Below are positions 1 to 8,472 of a DNA stretch of 35,756 bases, one piece after another; position 1 is the first letter of the stretch, and the number at the start of each line of letters is the position of its first letter. Position numbers and translations under genes: made by a program. A model generated the notes under the pieces. It was given only the letters and a program-made list of their open reading frames with translations, ran no database searches and was not told the DNA's origin. This DNA comes from Chitinophagaceae bacterium (GTDB lineage: Bacteria; Bacteroidota; Bacteroidia; Chitinophagales; Chitinophagaceae), in NCBI GenBank assembly GCA_019752295.1, contig JAIEMK010000067.1, forward strand, positions 1-35,756, written 5' to 3'.

Positions 1-27
1 CATAACAAAAATTTGTCACCAACTGAA

Positions 28-948
28 ATGTTTGTTAGCGAATTACATGTAGCCAAAATCAATAAAAAACACATGAATGAGGTATTTACTGTAATCAACA
101 GGCAGAATGGGAACCTTGCGTTCAAGTTGTTTTCGTTCACCGATAATAGTCATTTTGATCATTTGCAGCGAAATAATTTTTATAGCATCATCTGGATCAA
201 AAAGGGTGAAGGACTTTTAAAAGTTGATTTCTCTGAATACTTGTTTCATGAAAACAATCTCTTTACGTTTTCGCCATTTCAGCCCTTTATGTTTTCTGCT
301 AATCAGGCGTTCAGTGGTATAGCAATTCAATTTCATTCTGATTTTTATTGCATACACCGAAACCCCAATGAAACAAATTGCGATACGGTACTATTCAACA
401 ATATTTATGAAGCCCCGTTCTTTGCTGTTGACGGAAACTCGAAACAGGTTTTCGAAAATTGCATTGAACAATTGAAGCTGGAGTTTTTGAATAGTGGGGA
501 CGATCATTACGAATTACTGGTTCCCATACTTAAAATATTTCTTGTAACGGCTTCAAGACTGAAGGAAAAATCGCAGTCCTTCGGCCTACAATTCACCAAT
601 ACAAAAACTCCTTTTGTTTTAAGAAATTTTAGAAATGTTCTGGAAGAAAATTTCAGAGAAAAACATTCGGCTGGCGACTACGCCGAAATTTTAAATATTT
701 CATCAAACGCCCTCGCTAAATTGGTTAAAGCACATTTTAATAAAACGCTTACCGAAATTATTACAGAACGAATTATTATAGAAGCCAAAAGAGAATTATA
801 CATGACAAGCAAAGCGGTGAAAGAGATCGCCATGAATTTGGGGTATTCAGACGAATTTTATTTTAGCAGGGTTTTTAAAGCCAATACAGAAATTTCTCCG
901 CAACTTTATAGAGATACTGTAGGCTTTGGTAAAGCCGAACAGAATTAA
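28..948 (+). CDS. AraC-family transcriptional regulator
   Basis: This is a DNA-binding regulator. The N-terminal half (to about residue 130) looks like a cupin-type sensor domain, with the run NNFYSIIWIKKGEG typical of the AraC ligand-binding fold. The last 100 residues form the double helix-turn-helix domain, whose second half contains VKEIAMNLGYSDEFYFSRVFK, the diagnostic AraC signature. The effector is unknown. The frame is open from a TTG at 13; I chose ATG 28 (306 residues), but ATG 73, giving a protein that begins MNEVFTVINRQNG, is equally plausible and close to the usual 290-residue length. A Crp/Fnr-type regulator follows after 26 bp, so the two may be co-transcribed. The family is certain from the HTH; the target genes cannot be inferred from sequence. 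Confidence 0.9.
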   Translation: MFVSELHVAKINKKHMNEVFTVINRQNGNLAFKLFSFTDNSHFDHLQRNNFYSIIWIKKGEGLLKVDFSEYLFHENNLFTFSPFQPFMFSANQAFSGIAIQFHSDFYCIHRNPNETNCDTVLFNNIYEAPFFAVDGNSKQVFENCIEQLKLEFLNSGDDHYELLVPILKIFLVTASRLKEKSQSFGLQFTNTKTPFVLRNFRNVLEENFREKHSAGDYAEILNISSNALAKLVKAHFNKTLTEIITERIIIEAKRELYMTSKAVKEIAMNLGYSDEFYFSRVFKANTEISPQLYRDTVGFGKAEQN

Positions 949-974
949 CTACCTGATTCGAAACAAAACGAGCA

Positions 975-1556
975 ATGAACAAAGAACCCCTGATTAGTTT
1001 TATACAAAATAGCCTGCCTGTTTCCAGAGAAATACTATTCAAGATTGCAGAATATTTTGATGACTGCAGTTTCAGGAAGAACGAATACTTTTTGAAAGAA
1101 GGGGCAAGGAGCAATGATTATTTGTTTTTGCAAGATGGATTTATGCGTGCTTTTACTTTTGATACTGAGGGCAATGAGGTTACCACTTACTTTTATTCGA
1201 AAAACAGGGTAGTATTTGAGGCGGCATCGTTTTTTATGCGCACTGTTTCTACCGAAAACATACAAGCACTTACAGATTGTAAAGGGTATAAGATAAGTTT
1301 TGAAAATTTGAATAGCTTATTTCATTCCCTCCCTGAATTCAGGGAGTTTGGAAGGCTGATGCTGGTTAAAGAGTTTGTGGCTTTTAAACAACGCACACTA
1401 TCCATGATTAATAAAACTGCTGAAGAACGGTATATCAATCTCATCAATTCAAACAACGAAATTTTTCAGTTTGCCCAACTAAAACAGATTGCTTCTTATC
1501 TTGGAATTACCGATACCTCACTTAGTAGGATTAGAAAAGAGTTTTCAAAAAAATAG
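975..1556 (+). CDS. Crp/Fnr-family transcriptional regulator
   Basis: A 193-residue one-component regulator. Residues about 20-115 match the cyclic-nucleotide-binding beta-roll (KNEYFLKEGARSNDYLFLQDGFMRAF, then a glycine- and valine-rich strand), and the C-terminus holds a winged HTH with recognition helix around LGITDTSLSRIRKEF. This is the short form common in Bacteroidota, where the nucleotide-contacting arginine/glutamate set of true Crp is usually absent; I see no clear RxS phosphate-binding motif, so cAMP binding is doubtful. No cysteine cluster like that of Fnr is present. The gene follows the AraC-type regulator by 26 bp and precedes a seven-TM protein by 72 bp. In this family the regulator often controls the adjacent gene, which makes the gene at 1629 the first candidate target (inference). 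Confidence 0.9.
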   Translation: MNKEPLISFIQNSLPVSREILFKIAEYFDDCSFRKNEYFLKEGARSNDYLFLQDGFMRAFTFDTEGNEVTTYFYSKNRVVFEAASFFMRTVSTENIQALTDCKGYKISFENLNSLFHSLPEFREFGRLMLVKEFVAFKQRTLSMINKTAEERYINLINSNNEIFQFAQLKQIASYLGITDTSLSRIRKEFSKK

Positions 1557-1572
1557 CCGCATTTCTTACCAA

Positions 1573-1604
1573 TTGGCAAGTGTTATTGAACAAGTTTAGG
1601 TTTT
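1573..1604 (+). promoter_or_regulatory. possible promoter of the 1629 gene
   Basis: TTG (1573-1575), a 21-bp spacer and TAGGTTTT (1597-1604) resemble the Bacteroidota -33/-7 pattern (TTG, TAnnTTTG) with one mismatch in the last base. The -33 TTG lies in the short palindrome CCAATTGG (1569-1576), which could be an operator. Weak evidence. Confidence 0.3.
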
Positions 1605-1628
1605 GTTTGCATAACTAAAATGTAAACA

Positions 1629-2318
1629 ATGGAAAATCTACCTTTTTATGTTTATGCTGTTTTTGGACTTACTGTTTTGGCTGCAATCGGAATATTTTAC
1701 AAAGCCACAAATAATTCCAAACCCTTTTTGACACTCATTTCTGTGTGGATTGGTTTCCAAACAATTTTGGGACTATCGGGCTTTTATAAAATAGCTAATA
1801 CCATGCCTCCCAGATTTGTATTGCTGCTTTTACCTCCAACTATTTTGATTATTACTAGGTTCAGCACAGAAAATGGAAGAACATTTATGGATCAACTGGA
1901 TATAAAAAAACTAACCCTTTTTCATATCCTCAGAATTCCGGTTGAAATTGTTTTATTCTGGTTATTTACCTATCGGGCAATCCCCGGACTGATGACATTC
2001 GAGGGTAGAAACTTCGATATCTTTTCTGGAATAACTGCTCCAATGATTTATTATTTTGGATTTATTAAAAAACAACTACACTCCTCGATTATTCTTTTCT
2101 GGAATTTTATTTGTCTTGCCTTGCTTTTAAATATTGCCTTTAATGCCATCCTTTCTTTGCCAACCAGTTTTCAGCAATTTGCATTCGATCAACCTAATAT
2201 CGCTATTCTCTACTTTCCATTTGTGTTGCTGCCTGCTTGCTTGGTACCAATGGTTTTGTTTTCGCACCTGGTATCTATCAGACAGATTTTAAAAACAAAT
2301 TCAATTAGTGTGAATTAA
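1629..2318 (+). CDS. seven-TM membrane protein of unknown function
   Basis: A 229-residue, strongly hydrophobic protein with about seven predicted membrane helices (roughly residues 5-25, 33-52, 64-80, 94-118, 128-146, 150-172 and 190-215). I do not recognise a family motif or catalytic residues. Between helices 3 and 4 there is a polar loop (STENGRTFMDQLDIKK), and another loop follows helix 4 (LMTFEGRNFD). It ends with a short basic/polar tail. It lies 72 bp after a Crp/Fnr-type regulator in the same orientation, the common layout of a regulator next to its target, but no function follows from that. The start ATG at 1629 is preceded by an A-rich stretch and no clear Shine-Dalgarno sequence, as is usual in this phylum. 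Confidence 0.75.
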   Translation: MENLPFYVYAVFGLTVLAAIGIFYKATNNSKPFLTLISVWIGFQTILGLSGFYKIANTMPPRFVLLLLPPTILIITRFSTENGRTFMDQLDIKKLTLFHILRIPVEIVLFWLFTYRAIPGLMTFEGRNFDIFSGITAPMIYYFGFIKKQLHSSIILFWNFICLALLLNIAFNAILSLPTSFQQFAFDQPNIAILYFPFVLLPACLVPMVLFSHLVSIRQILKTNSISVN

Positions 2319-2345
2319 TTAATACATTCATACTTAGAGAAATAC

Positions 2346-2364
2346 TTTGGCTTGTTACGCCAAA
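2346..2364. promoter_or_regulatory. inverted repeat upstream of amidohydrolase
   Basis: TTTGGC and GCCAAA form a 6-bp inverted repeat with a 7-nt loop, 20 bp upstream of the ATG at 2384. It follows a partial -7-like TACTTTGG. It may be an operator or a small leader hairpin; neither is established. Confidence 0.25.
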
Positions 2365-2383
2365 ACTTAAAATTGTTTCTAAG

Positions 2384-3874
2384 ATGAAGTCATTTAAACA
2401 AGTGTTTTTTTTCCTTGCAATCCTGATTAGTTTGTGTGAGCTTTCATCTGCTCAAACAAAACCTGAATTTGATTTGGTTTTATCGGGCGGAAGGGTGATC
2501 GATCCTGAAACCAAATTGGATGCGATCAGGAATGTTGGAATCCGCGACCATAAAATTGTTGCCATTTCTGCAACGCCACTAAAAGGAAGGGAAACAATCG
2601 ACGTAAGCGGATTGGTTGTAGCCCCCGGCTTTATTGATTTACACGTGCATGGTATTACCAATAAAGAACAGGAATATCAATTGCACGATGGCGTTACTAC
2701 CGCTTTGGAATTGGAGTGGGGAATGGGTGCCATTGCAAAATGGTATCAGTCGATGCAATCAAAATCTTTAATCAATTACGGTGCCAGTGTTTGTTGGCCT
2801 TTCGAAAGATCTCAGGCAATTAAAGCATATCAGATCAGCAAAAATAGCAGGGCAAATGGATTTCATTTATTGAGTGCTACTGCAGATTCTGTAAATGAAT
2901 TTCTGAAGCCTTCATTTTATCAGAGTCTTAATACGGAGCAAATTCAACAGACACTTAAAAATATCCAATCTTCACTGGCCGAAGGTGCCATTGGAATTGG
3001 TGTTCCTGTTGGTTATTTGCCAGGAGCTAAAGAGGAGGAAGTGTATAGGGTATATGAATTGGCAGGAAAAATGAAGGCACCCATTTTTACGCATGTAAGG
3101 GATGTGGGTTTTGTTTTTGTACAACAGGCAATTTCCGACGCCATGCTTACCGGAGCGCCTTTGCACATTGTTCATATCAATAGTATGAGCCTCAGTAATA
3201 TTAGTCTGGGGATCGAGATGGTACAAACAGCGAGAAAAAAAGGTTTTGATATTAGCACAGAATTATATCCATACACTGCATCGTCCACCAATTTAGCCAG
3301 TGCCGTTTTTGACGAAGGCTGGCAGAAAAAAATGGATATCAGTTACGGAGATTTGCAATGGGTGGCAACAGGCGAAAGACTTACCAAAGAAACATTTAAT
3401 GCCTATCGGAAAACCGGTGGTATGGTAATCATTCATGTAATGAAACCTGAATGGATTAAGGCAGGCATTGCTTCAAAAGGCACGATGATCGCATCCGATG
3501 GCATGCCCTATGCACTTCTGGCACATCCCCGAACTGCAGGAACGTTCTCAAGAGTGTTGGGGAAATATTCGCGCGAGGAAAAACTAATTGATCTTTCAAC
3601 CGCTATCGAAAAAATGACACTGCTTCCGGCCAAAAGACTTGAAACGATTGCTCCTGTGATGCGTAAAAAAGGAAGGATACAAGTGGGTGCCGATGCAGAT
3701 ATTACTATTTTCAATCCTGCAACAGTAATAGATAAAGCAGACTTCGAAAAAGGTCTTGCATTTTCGGATGGCATTGAATACGTAATCGTGAATGGAACTT
3801 TTATTTTGAGGAATGGTAAAACGATAAACCATATTTTTCCCGGGCAACCCATCTATGGGAAATTTAAAAACTAA
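2384..3874 (+). CDS. secreted amidohydrolase, N-acyl-D-amino acid deacylase type
   Basis: A 496-residue metal-dependent hydrolase of the amidohydrolase superfamily. A signal peptide (residues 1-23, ending SSAQ) sends it to the periplasm or surface. The small beta-domain begins with DLVLSGGRVIDPETKLD, followed by the first metal motif GFIDLHVHG (H87, H89). Further predicted metal ligands are H237 (THVRD), H261/H264 (LHIVHIN) and D372 (ASDGMPY). The C-terminus returns to the beta-domain (GRIQVGADADITIFNP). This arrangement fits D-aminoacylases and related N-acyl-D-amino acid or dipeptide deacylases; the exact substrate is unknown. A membrane-anchored GH3 glycosidase follows after 72 bp, so a joint role in degrading amino-acid-substituted glycans or wall fragments is possible but speculative. 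The class is well supported, the substrate is not. Confidence 0.88.
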   Translation: MKSFKQVFFFLAILISLCELSSAQTKPEFDLVLSGGRVIDPETKLDAIRNVGIRDHKIVAISATPLKGRETIDVSGLVVAPGFIDLHVHGITNKEQEYQLHDGVTTALELEWGMGAIAKWYQSMQSKSLINYGASVCWPFERSQAIKAYQISKNSRANGFHLLSATADSVNEFLKPSFYQSLNTEQIQQTLKNIQSSLAEGAIGIGVPVGYLPGAKEEEVYRVYELAGKMKAPIFTHVRDVGFVFVQQAISDAMLTGAPLHIVHINSMSLSNISLGIEMVQTARKKGFDISTELYPYTASSTNLASAVFDEGWQKKMDISYGDLQWVATGERLTKETFNAYRKTGGMVIIHVMKPEWIKAGIASKGTMIASDGMPYALLAHPRTAGTFSRVLGKYSREEKLIDLSTAIEKMTLLPAKRLETIAPVMRKKGRIQVGADADITIFNPATVIDKADFEKGLAFSDGIEYVIVNGTFILRNGKTINHIFPGQPIYGKFKN

Positions 3875-3946
3875 TTGCAACGGTTGTTTTGGAATAGTAT
3901 TGATTTGTTAACTTCAATATCTATTTTGAATTAAATAACGATTGCA

Positions 3947-5917
3947 ATGAAAATTTTCTTTAAGATCATTGGGTACTTTCTATTGGTATTGATAGCAGGT
4001 CTGTTTTTAGTTTACCTCTATTATTATATTAAATCGTATAAAGATTCGGAGTCGTATATGGACTCGCTTGGTAAAGAAGCCCCGGTTCTTACAATCAATG
4101 GATATACTTTTCGCGACCTGAACAAGAATGGCCAGCTTGATGTGTATGAAGACGCACGCGCCCCGCTTGATAGCCGTGTAGATGATCTGATAAAACAAAT
4201 GAACCTCGAAGAAAAAGCCGGCACCATGTTTATTACGATGGCGGCAATGAATAATAACGGAACATTGAGCAACACGTTTAATGCAACCAATCCGTTTTCG
4301 CTTTTGCTGGAGTCGAATGTTTCGATGGTGGCAAAGAAAAAGATGAATCATTTTAATACCATGCAATCTCCTTCGCCCGAAGCGATGATTAAATGGTATA
4401 ATAATATTCAGAAGCTGGCAGAGCGTACCAGATTGGGTATTCCCGTAACCATTGCCACCGATCCGCGCCATGGTGTTCCAAATGCGCCGGGTGCAAGTAT
4501 CTACACTTCGTTTTTTTCGAAATGGTGTACGCCGCTGGGATTGGCTGCCACAGGCGACACAACCCTTGTACGAGAGTTTGGTGATATTGCCCGTCAGGAA
4601 TATAAAGCCTTAGGAATGCGACTGAGTTTATCGCCCATGGCCGATCTTGCAACTGAGCCACGTTGGGCTAGGATTAATGGAACCTTTGGAGAGGATGCGG
4701 CACTCTCTGCCAAAATTACCAAAGCCTATATTTTAGGTTTTCAAGGCGATAGTATTACCGATCAAAGTGTGGAATGTATGGTCAAACACTTTGCCGGAGG
4801 CGGTCCGCAGAAAGATGGTTTTGATGCACATTTTCCTCCGGGTAAACAAGCTTACCCCGGAAATAATTTTGCCTATCATTTAATTCCGTTCGAACAAGGT
4901 GCTTTTGCTGCACATGTGGCACAAGTGATGCCTTATTATGGAGTTCCTGTTGGGCAAACGAAGGAAGACGTTGGGTTTGGTTATAACAAAGAAATTATAA
5001 CCGGATTATTGAGAGAGAAATATCATTTTAACGGAATTGTATGTACCGATTGGGGATTGGTTTCAGACATGAAAATAATGGGCATCATGCTTAAGCCCGC
5101 ATCTGCACATGGAGTAGAAAATCTGAGCAGAAATGAGCGGGTTTTAAAAATTGTAAACGCAGGTTGCGATATGTTTGGCGGAGAAACCATACCCGATGCC
5201 ATTATAGAATTGGTAAAAGCTGGTAAGATATCAGAAGAACGCATCAATATTTCCGTTAAAAGAATTCTGAAAGAGAAATTCAAATTGGGACTTTTTGATA
5301 ACCCCTATTTAAAGCCGGAGAACGCCCGGATTTTTGGGAATGCAAAATTTATTGAGAAAGGCAAAGAAGCACAAAGAAAATCATTGGTGTTATTGAAAAA
5401 TGAAAATCATATTCTGCCGTTGAAAGCAAACACCAAAATTTATTTGCAGGGATTTAATAAAGAGGAAACAAAAAGTTTTACAAATGTGGTAACCAATATA
5501 AAAGATGCCGATGTATTGATCTTAAAAATATTTACCCCATATGAATCTAAACCGCGTGGTGATAAATATAAAATGGAAAGAATTTTTCACCAAGGAAGGC
5601 TCGATTTTCCAAAGGATACAAAAGCTGAACTCCTTCGCTTGATAGCTTCAAAGCCCACTATCACAGTAATTAATTTAGACAGGCCTGCTGTTTTCCCAGA
5701 AATAAATCAGGCCAGTAAAGCGGTGATCGGAGATTTCAGCAGTCAAGATGATATTATCCTCAACCTCATCATGGGCAAATTTAAACCAACCGGCAAACTT
5801 CCTTTTGAACTGCCTTCCAGTTGGGATGCAGTGCTGAAACAAAAAGAAGACCTGCCTTACGATTCAGATAAACCCTTATACCATTTTGGATTTGGACTGA
5901 CTTATGATGATAAATAA
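3947..5917 (+). CDS. membrane-anchored glycoside hydrolase family 3 protein
   Basis: A 656-residue GH3 enzyme, probably a beta-glucosidase or exo-glucanase. Residues 1-27 form an N-terminal membrane helix without an evident cleavage site, so the catalytic part is tethered and faces the periplasm. Residues 57-69 (D57, N59, N61, D65, E68) form an EF-hand-like calcium loop, DLNKNGQLDVYED, seen at the head of several Bacteroidota GH3 proteins. The TIM-barrel domain carries ATDPRHGVPN, EPRWARINGTFGED and KHFAGGGPQKDGFDAH (K280, H281); D368 in CTDWG is the predicted nucleophile. The alpha/beta sandwich domain (QRKSLVLLKNENHILPLK onward) is complete but there is no C-terminal fibronectin-III domain. 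The K-H motif differs from NagZ (KHFPGHG), so a muramidase-type NagZ role is unlikely. It follows the amidohydrolase by 72 bp and a hairpin follows it. Confidence 0.9.
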   Translation: MKIFFKIIGYFLLVLIAGLFLVYLYYYIKSYKDSESYMDSLGKEAPVLTINGYTFRDLNKNGQLDVYEDARAPLDSRVDDLIKQMNLEEKAGTMFITMAAMNNNGTLSNTFNATNPFSLLLESNVSMVAKKKMNHFNTMQSPSPEAMIKWYNNIQKLAERTRLGIPVTIATDPRHGVPNAPGASIYTSFFSKWCTPLGLAATGDTTLVREFGDIARQEYKALGMRLSLSPMADLATEPRWARINGTFGEDAALSAKITKAYILGFQGDSITDQSVECMVKHFAGGGPQKDGFDAHFPPGKQAYPGNNFAYHLIPFEQGAFAAHVAQVMPYYGVPVGQTKEDVGFGYNKEIITGLLREKYHFNGIVCTDWGLVSDMKIMGIMLKPASAHGVENLSRNERVLKIVNAGCDMFGGETIPDAIIELVKAGKISEERINISVKRILKEKFKLGLFDNPYLKPENARIFGNAKFIEKGKEAQRKSLVLLKNENHILPLKANTKIYLQGFNKEETKSFTNVVTNIKDADVLILKIFTPYESKPRGDKYKMERIFHQGRLDFPKDTKAELLRLIASKPTITVINLDRPAVFPEINQASKAVIGDFSSQDDIILNLIMGKFKPTGKLPFELPSSWDAVLKQKEDLPYDSDKPLYHFGFGLTYDDK

Positions 5918-5938
5918 AAGATTCTGATTGGGTACACA

Positions 5939-5974
5939 AACAGAAGCTCTCCTAGAATTGGAAGAGCTTCTGTT
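5939..5974. terminator. bidirectional terminator between GH3 gene and rlmN
   Basis: A perfect 12-bp stem (ACAGAAGCTCT core paired with AGAGCTTCTGT) with a 12-nt loop lies between two convergent genes, 21 bp after the GH3 stop and 5 bp from the rlmN stop. AT-rich flanks on both sides suit termination in either direction, though no long T-run is present. Confidence 0.75.
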
Positions 5975-5979
5975 ATTTA

Positions 5980-7032
5980 TTATTTGTTTGCCGACTTATT
6001 TGCAAGCTGCCCGCAAGCGGCGTCTATATCTTTACCCCTGCTTTTGCGCAATCTGGAATTTACACGATTACGTTCCAAATAGTTCATGAACTCTGCTGTA
6101 GTGGCTTCATCGGGTTTCACAAATTTAAATGCATCGGTAGGATTGTATTCAATGATATTGATCAGATCTGCTGGAACCTTTCTATAAATTTTTACCAACT
6201 CTTCGGCATCCTTCAAACTATCATTGAAACCTTTGAAGAGGATATATTCGAAAGTGATCTCGTTCTGTGTTTGTTTATAAAAATGGTTCAGCGATTCGAT
6301 CAATGTTTCAATATTATTGCTTTCATTGATAGGCATGATCTCGTTGCGCTTTTTATCGTTCGCGGCATGTAACGACACTGCTAATTTGAATCGCACTTTA
6401 TCATCACCCAACTGTTTAATTTGTTTGGCAACACCTGCGGTTGAAACGGTAATCCTCTTCGGACTCATAAACAATCCATCCTCTGCAGAAATGCGATCAA
6501 TCGCTTTTAAAACATTATTATAATTCAATAAGGGTTCGCCCATTCCCATAAACACAATATTGGTGAGCTTTTGCTGATGCACTTTTTCTGACTCTCGATT
6601 AATCAAAACAACCTGATCATAAATTTCATCGTAAGTCAAATTTCTTTTTCGATCGATAGTGCCCGTTGCACAGAACTTACAAGACAAACTGCAACCTATC
6701 TGCGAGGAAACGCAAGCTGTTTTTCTTTCGGCAGTAGGAATTAACACCCCTTCAATCATATAACCATCAAAGGTCTTAAAACGAGATTTGATAGTGCCAT
6801 CTTCACTCACCTGAGTCAGGTTCACTTTCAATGCCGGCAGAGAAAATTCTTGAGCTAATTTAGTCCGTAGATCCTTGCTCAAATTGGTCATATCATCAAA
6901 ACTATGGGCGTGTTTCTGCCATAGCCATTCGTGAACTTGTTTTACACGGAATTTCTTTTCTCCAATGGTCTCGAAATAGCTCTCCAACTCACTCAAACTG
7001 AGATGGCGTATGTTTTTTAAAGATTCCTTCAT
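5980..7032 (-). CDS. rlmN: dual-specificity 23S rRNA/tRNA adenine-C2 methyltransferase
   Basis: A 350-residue radical-SAM enzyme that methylates C2 of A2503 in 23S rRNA and, in studied species, A37 of some tRNAs. The cluster motif is CSLSCKFC (C114, C118, C121). The methyl-carrying cysteine is C340 in DAACGQLA near the C-terminus; the usual partner C107 (TACVSS) is also present. The GEPLLNYNNV segment and the SAM-binding VSTAG and VSLHA strands match the RlmN/Cfr family; the N-terminal RNA-binding domain (residues 1-90) and the total length are those of RlmN rather than Cfr. A good -33/-7 promoter lies 4-34 bp upstream on the minus strand, giving a near-leaderless or very short leader mRNA. 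It converges on the GH3 gene. Confidence 0.97.
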   Translation of the reverse strand: MKESLKNIRHLSLSELESYFETIGEKKFRVKQVHEWLWQKHAHSFDDMTNLSKDLRTKLAQEFSLPALKVNLTQVSEDGTIKSRFKTFDGYMIEGVLIPTAERKTACVSSQIGCSLSCKFCATGTIDRKRNLTYDEIYDQVVLINRESEKVHQQKLTNIVFMGMGEPLLNYNNVLKAIDRISAEDGLFMSPKRITVSTAGVAKQIKQLGDDKVRFKLAVSLHAANDKKRNEIMPINESNNIETLIESLNHFYKQTQNEITFEYILFKGFNDSLKDAEELVKIYRKVPADLINIIEYNPTDAFKFVKPDEATTAEFMNYLERNRVNSRLRKSRGKDIDAACGQLANKSANK

Positions 7033-7036
7033 GCTG

Positions 7037-7066
7037 CAAAGATACCTTCTGAAGAAGCAAAGGCAA
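7037..7066 (-). promoter_or_regulatory. rlmN promoter (Bacteroidota type)
   Basis: On the minus strand, TTG (7064-7066), a 19-bp spacer and TATCTTTG (7037-7044) match the Bacteroidota consensus TTG-N17..23-TAnnTTTG exactly. The -7 box ends only 4 bp before the start codon, which would leave almost no leader, so the true start could lie slightly downstream or the mRNA may be leaderless. Confidence 0.6.
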
Positions 7067-7137
7067 TTTTAATCCACAAATTTTAACTTGTGACTTTAAA
7101 AACACAGTACTTTCAAGAAAAGATTTAGATAGATAGT

Positions 7138-8334
7138 ATGAAGACCTGCTACATAATTGATACAGTAAGAACTCCAATTGGCCGCTATGGCGGAAGCTTA
7201 AAAGATTCCAGACCCGATGATCTGCTGGCGCATGTAATTAGGGTTTTATTGGGAAGGAACCCCAATATCGATCCTGCTGCTATTGAAGACGTGATTGCCG
7301 GAGCGGCCAATCAGGCGGGCGAGGATAATCGGAATGTGGCCCGAATGGCAGCGCTTCTTGCTGGATTACCCGTAACAGTTGCCGGCACCACAGTAAACCG
7401 TTTGTGTGCATCCGGACTGCAGGCCATCATGGATGCAGCAAGGGCCATTATGTGTAACGAAGGGTTATTATATATTGCTTCGGGCGTAGAGAGCATGACC
7501 CGTGCACCTTTTGTAACAGCCAAAGCTGAGTCGGCATGGAACAGAAAAATAGAAAGTTTTGATACCACCATGGGCTGGCGTTTTGTGAATAAGGCTTTAG
7601 CAGAACGATATCCCCCATTTACTATGGGAGAAACTGCAGAGCATGTTGCTAAACAATGGCAGATTAGTCGCGAAGCACAGGACTTGTTTGCACTGTCTTC
7701 GCAGGAGAAATATTTTGCAGCTTTGGCCGCCAATAAATGGGAGGACGAAATTGCAGCGATTGAAATGATTAGTGAAGAAAGACTGGTAACTTGGTTTCAG
7801 AATGATGAACATCCGCGGCAAACTTCGCTTGAAAAGCTTGCGAAACTAAAACCGGTATTCGTAAAAGATGGAACTGTAACAGCAGGTAATGCTTCGGGCA
7901 TCAACGATGGTGCAGCCGCTATGTTATTGGCCAGCGAAGAAGCCGTTAAAATATTCAACCTGCAACCCATGGCCCGCATTGTTAGCATGAGTGTAGCTGG
8001 TGTGGAACCGGCAATTATGGGAATGGGTCCGGTATTAGCAACTGAAAAAGCTTTGTTAAGGGCAGATCTCAAAATCGTTGATCTGGATCTGATTGAACTA
8101 AATGAAGCGTTTGCTTCGCAGAGTCTGGCTTGTATGCAAGAACTGGATCTCGACAGTTCAAAAGTAAATGTAAACGGGGGAGCCATTGCTTTGGGGCACC
8201 CGCTGGGATGCAGTGGTGTAAGGATCTCTACCACTTTGTTGCACGAAATGTATCGCAAAAAATCGCGCTATGGTTTGTCAACTATGTGTGTGGGAGTAGG
8301 GCAGGGTGCTTCTGTGATTTACGAAGGACTATAA
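7138..8334 (+). CDS. acetyl-CoA C-acyltransferase, 3-oxoadipyl-CoA thiolase type
   Basis: A 398-residue class II thiolase that cleaves 3-oxoacyl-CoA to acetyl-CoA. The nucleophilic cysteine is C90 (NRLCASGLQA), the activating histidine H354 (GGAIALGHPLG) and the second catalytic cysteine C384 (MCVGVGQG); all three are intact. Stretches such as RTPIGRYGG, NQAGEDNRNVARMA and DTTMGWRFVN are particularly close to PcaF/PaaJ, the 3-oxoadipyl-CoA thiolases of aromatic and phenylacetate catabolism, rather than to FadA. No other catabolic gene of those pathways is nearby, so a general beta-oxidation role cannot be excluded. It is transcribed alone, divergently from rlmN; the 105-bp gap holds only a poor promoter match (TTG at 7088, TACTTTCA at 7108). 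Confidence 0.93.
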   Translation: MKTCYIIDTVRTPIGRYGGSLKDSRPDDLLAHVIRVLLGRNPNIDPAAIEDVIAGAANQAGEDNRNVARMAALLAGLPVTVAGTTVNRLCASGLQAIMDAARAIMCNEGLLYIASGVESMTRAPFVTAKAESAWNRKIESFDTTMGWRFVNKALAERYPPFTMGETAEHVAKQWQISREAQDLFALSSQEKYFAALAANKWEDEIAAIEMISEERLVTWFQNDEHPRQTSLEKLAKLKPVFVKDGTVTAGNASGINDGAAAMLLASEEAVKIFNLQPMARIVSMSVAGVEPAIMGMGPVLATEKALLRADLKIVDLDLIELNEAFASQSLACMQELDLDSSKVNVNGGAIALGHPLGCSGVRISTTLLHEMYRKKSRYGLSTMCVGVGQGASVIYEGL

Positions 8335-8472
8335 ACGGTATGCAAGATTTTAGTTTTGCAAACCCCAATTTTAACTGTTTGTTATTCTTTGATAAATGGA
8401 AACGCAAAACCGAAAAATAAATATTATTTTCATTGTCATTAAAAAATCGATACTTCTAAAACCTATAAGTAA

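Noticed and set aside
3947..5917. GH3 protein as NagZ (beta-N-acetylglucosaminidase of wall recycling)
   Set aside because: The K-H motif reads KHFAGGGPQKDG, not KHFPGHG, and the protein is membrane-anchored with a full C-terminal sandwich domain.
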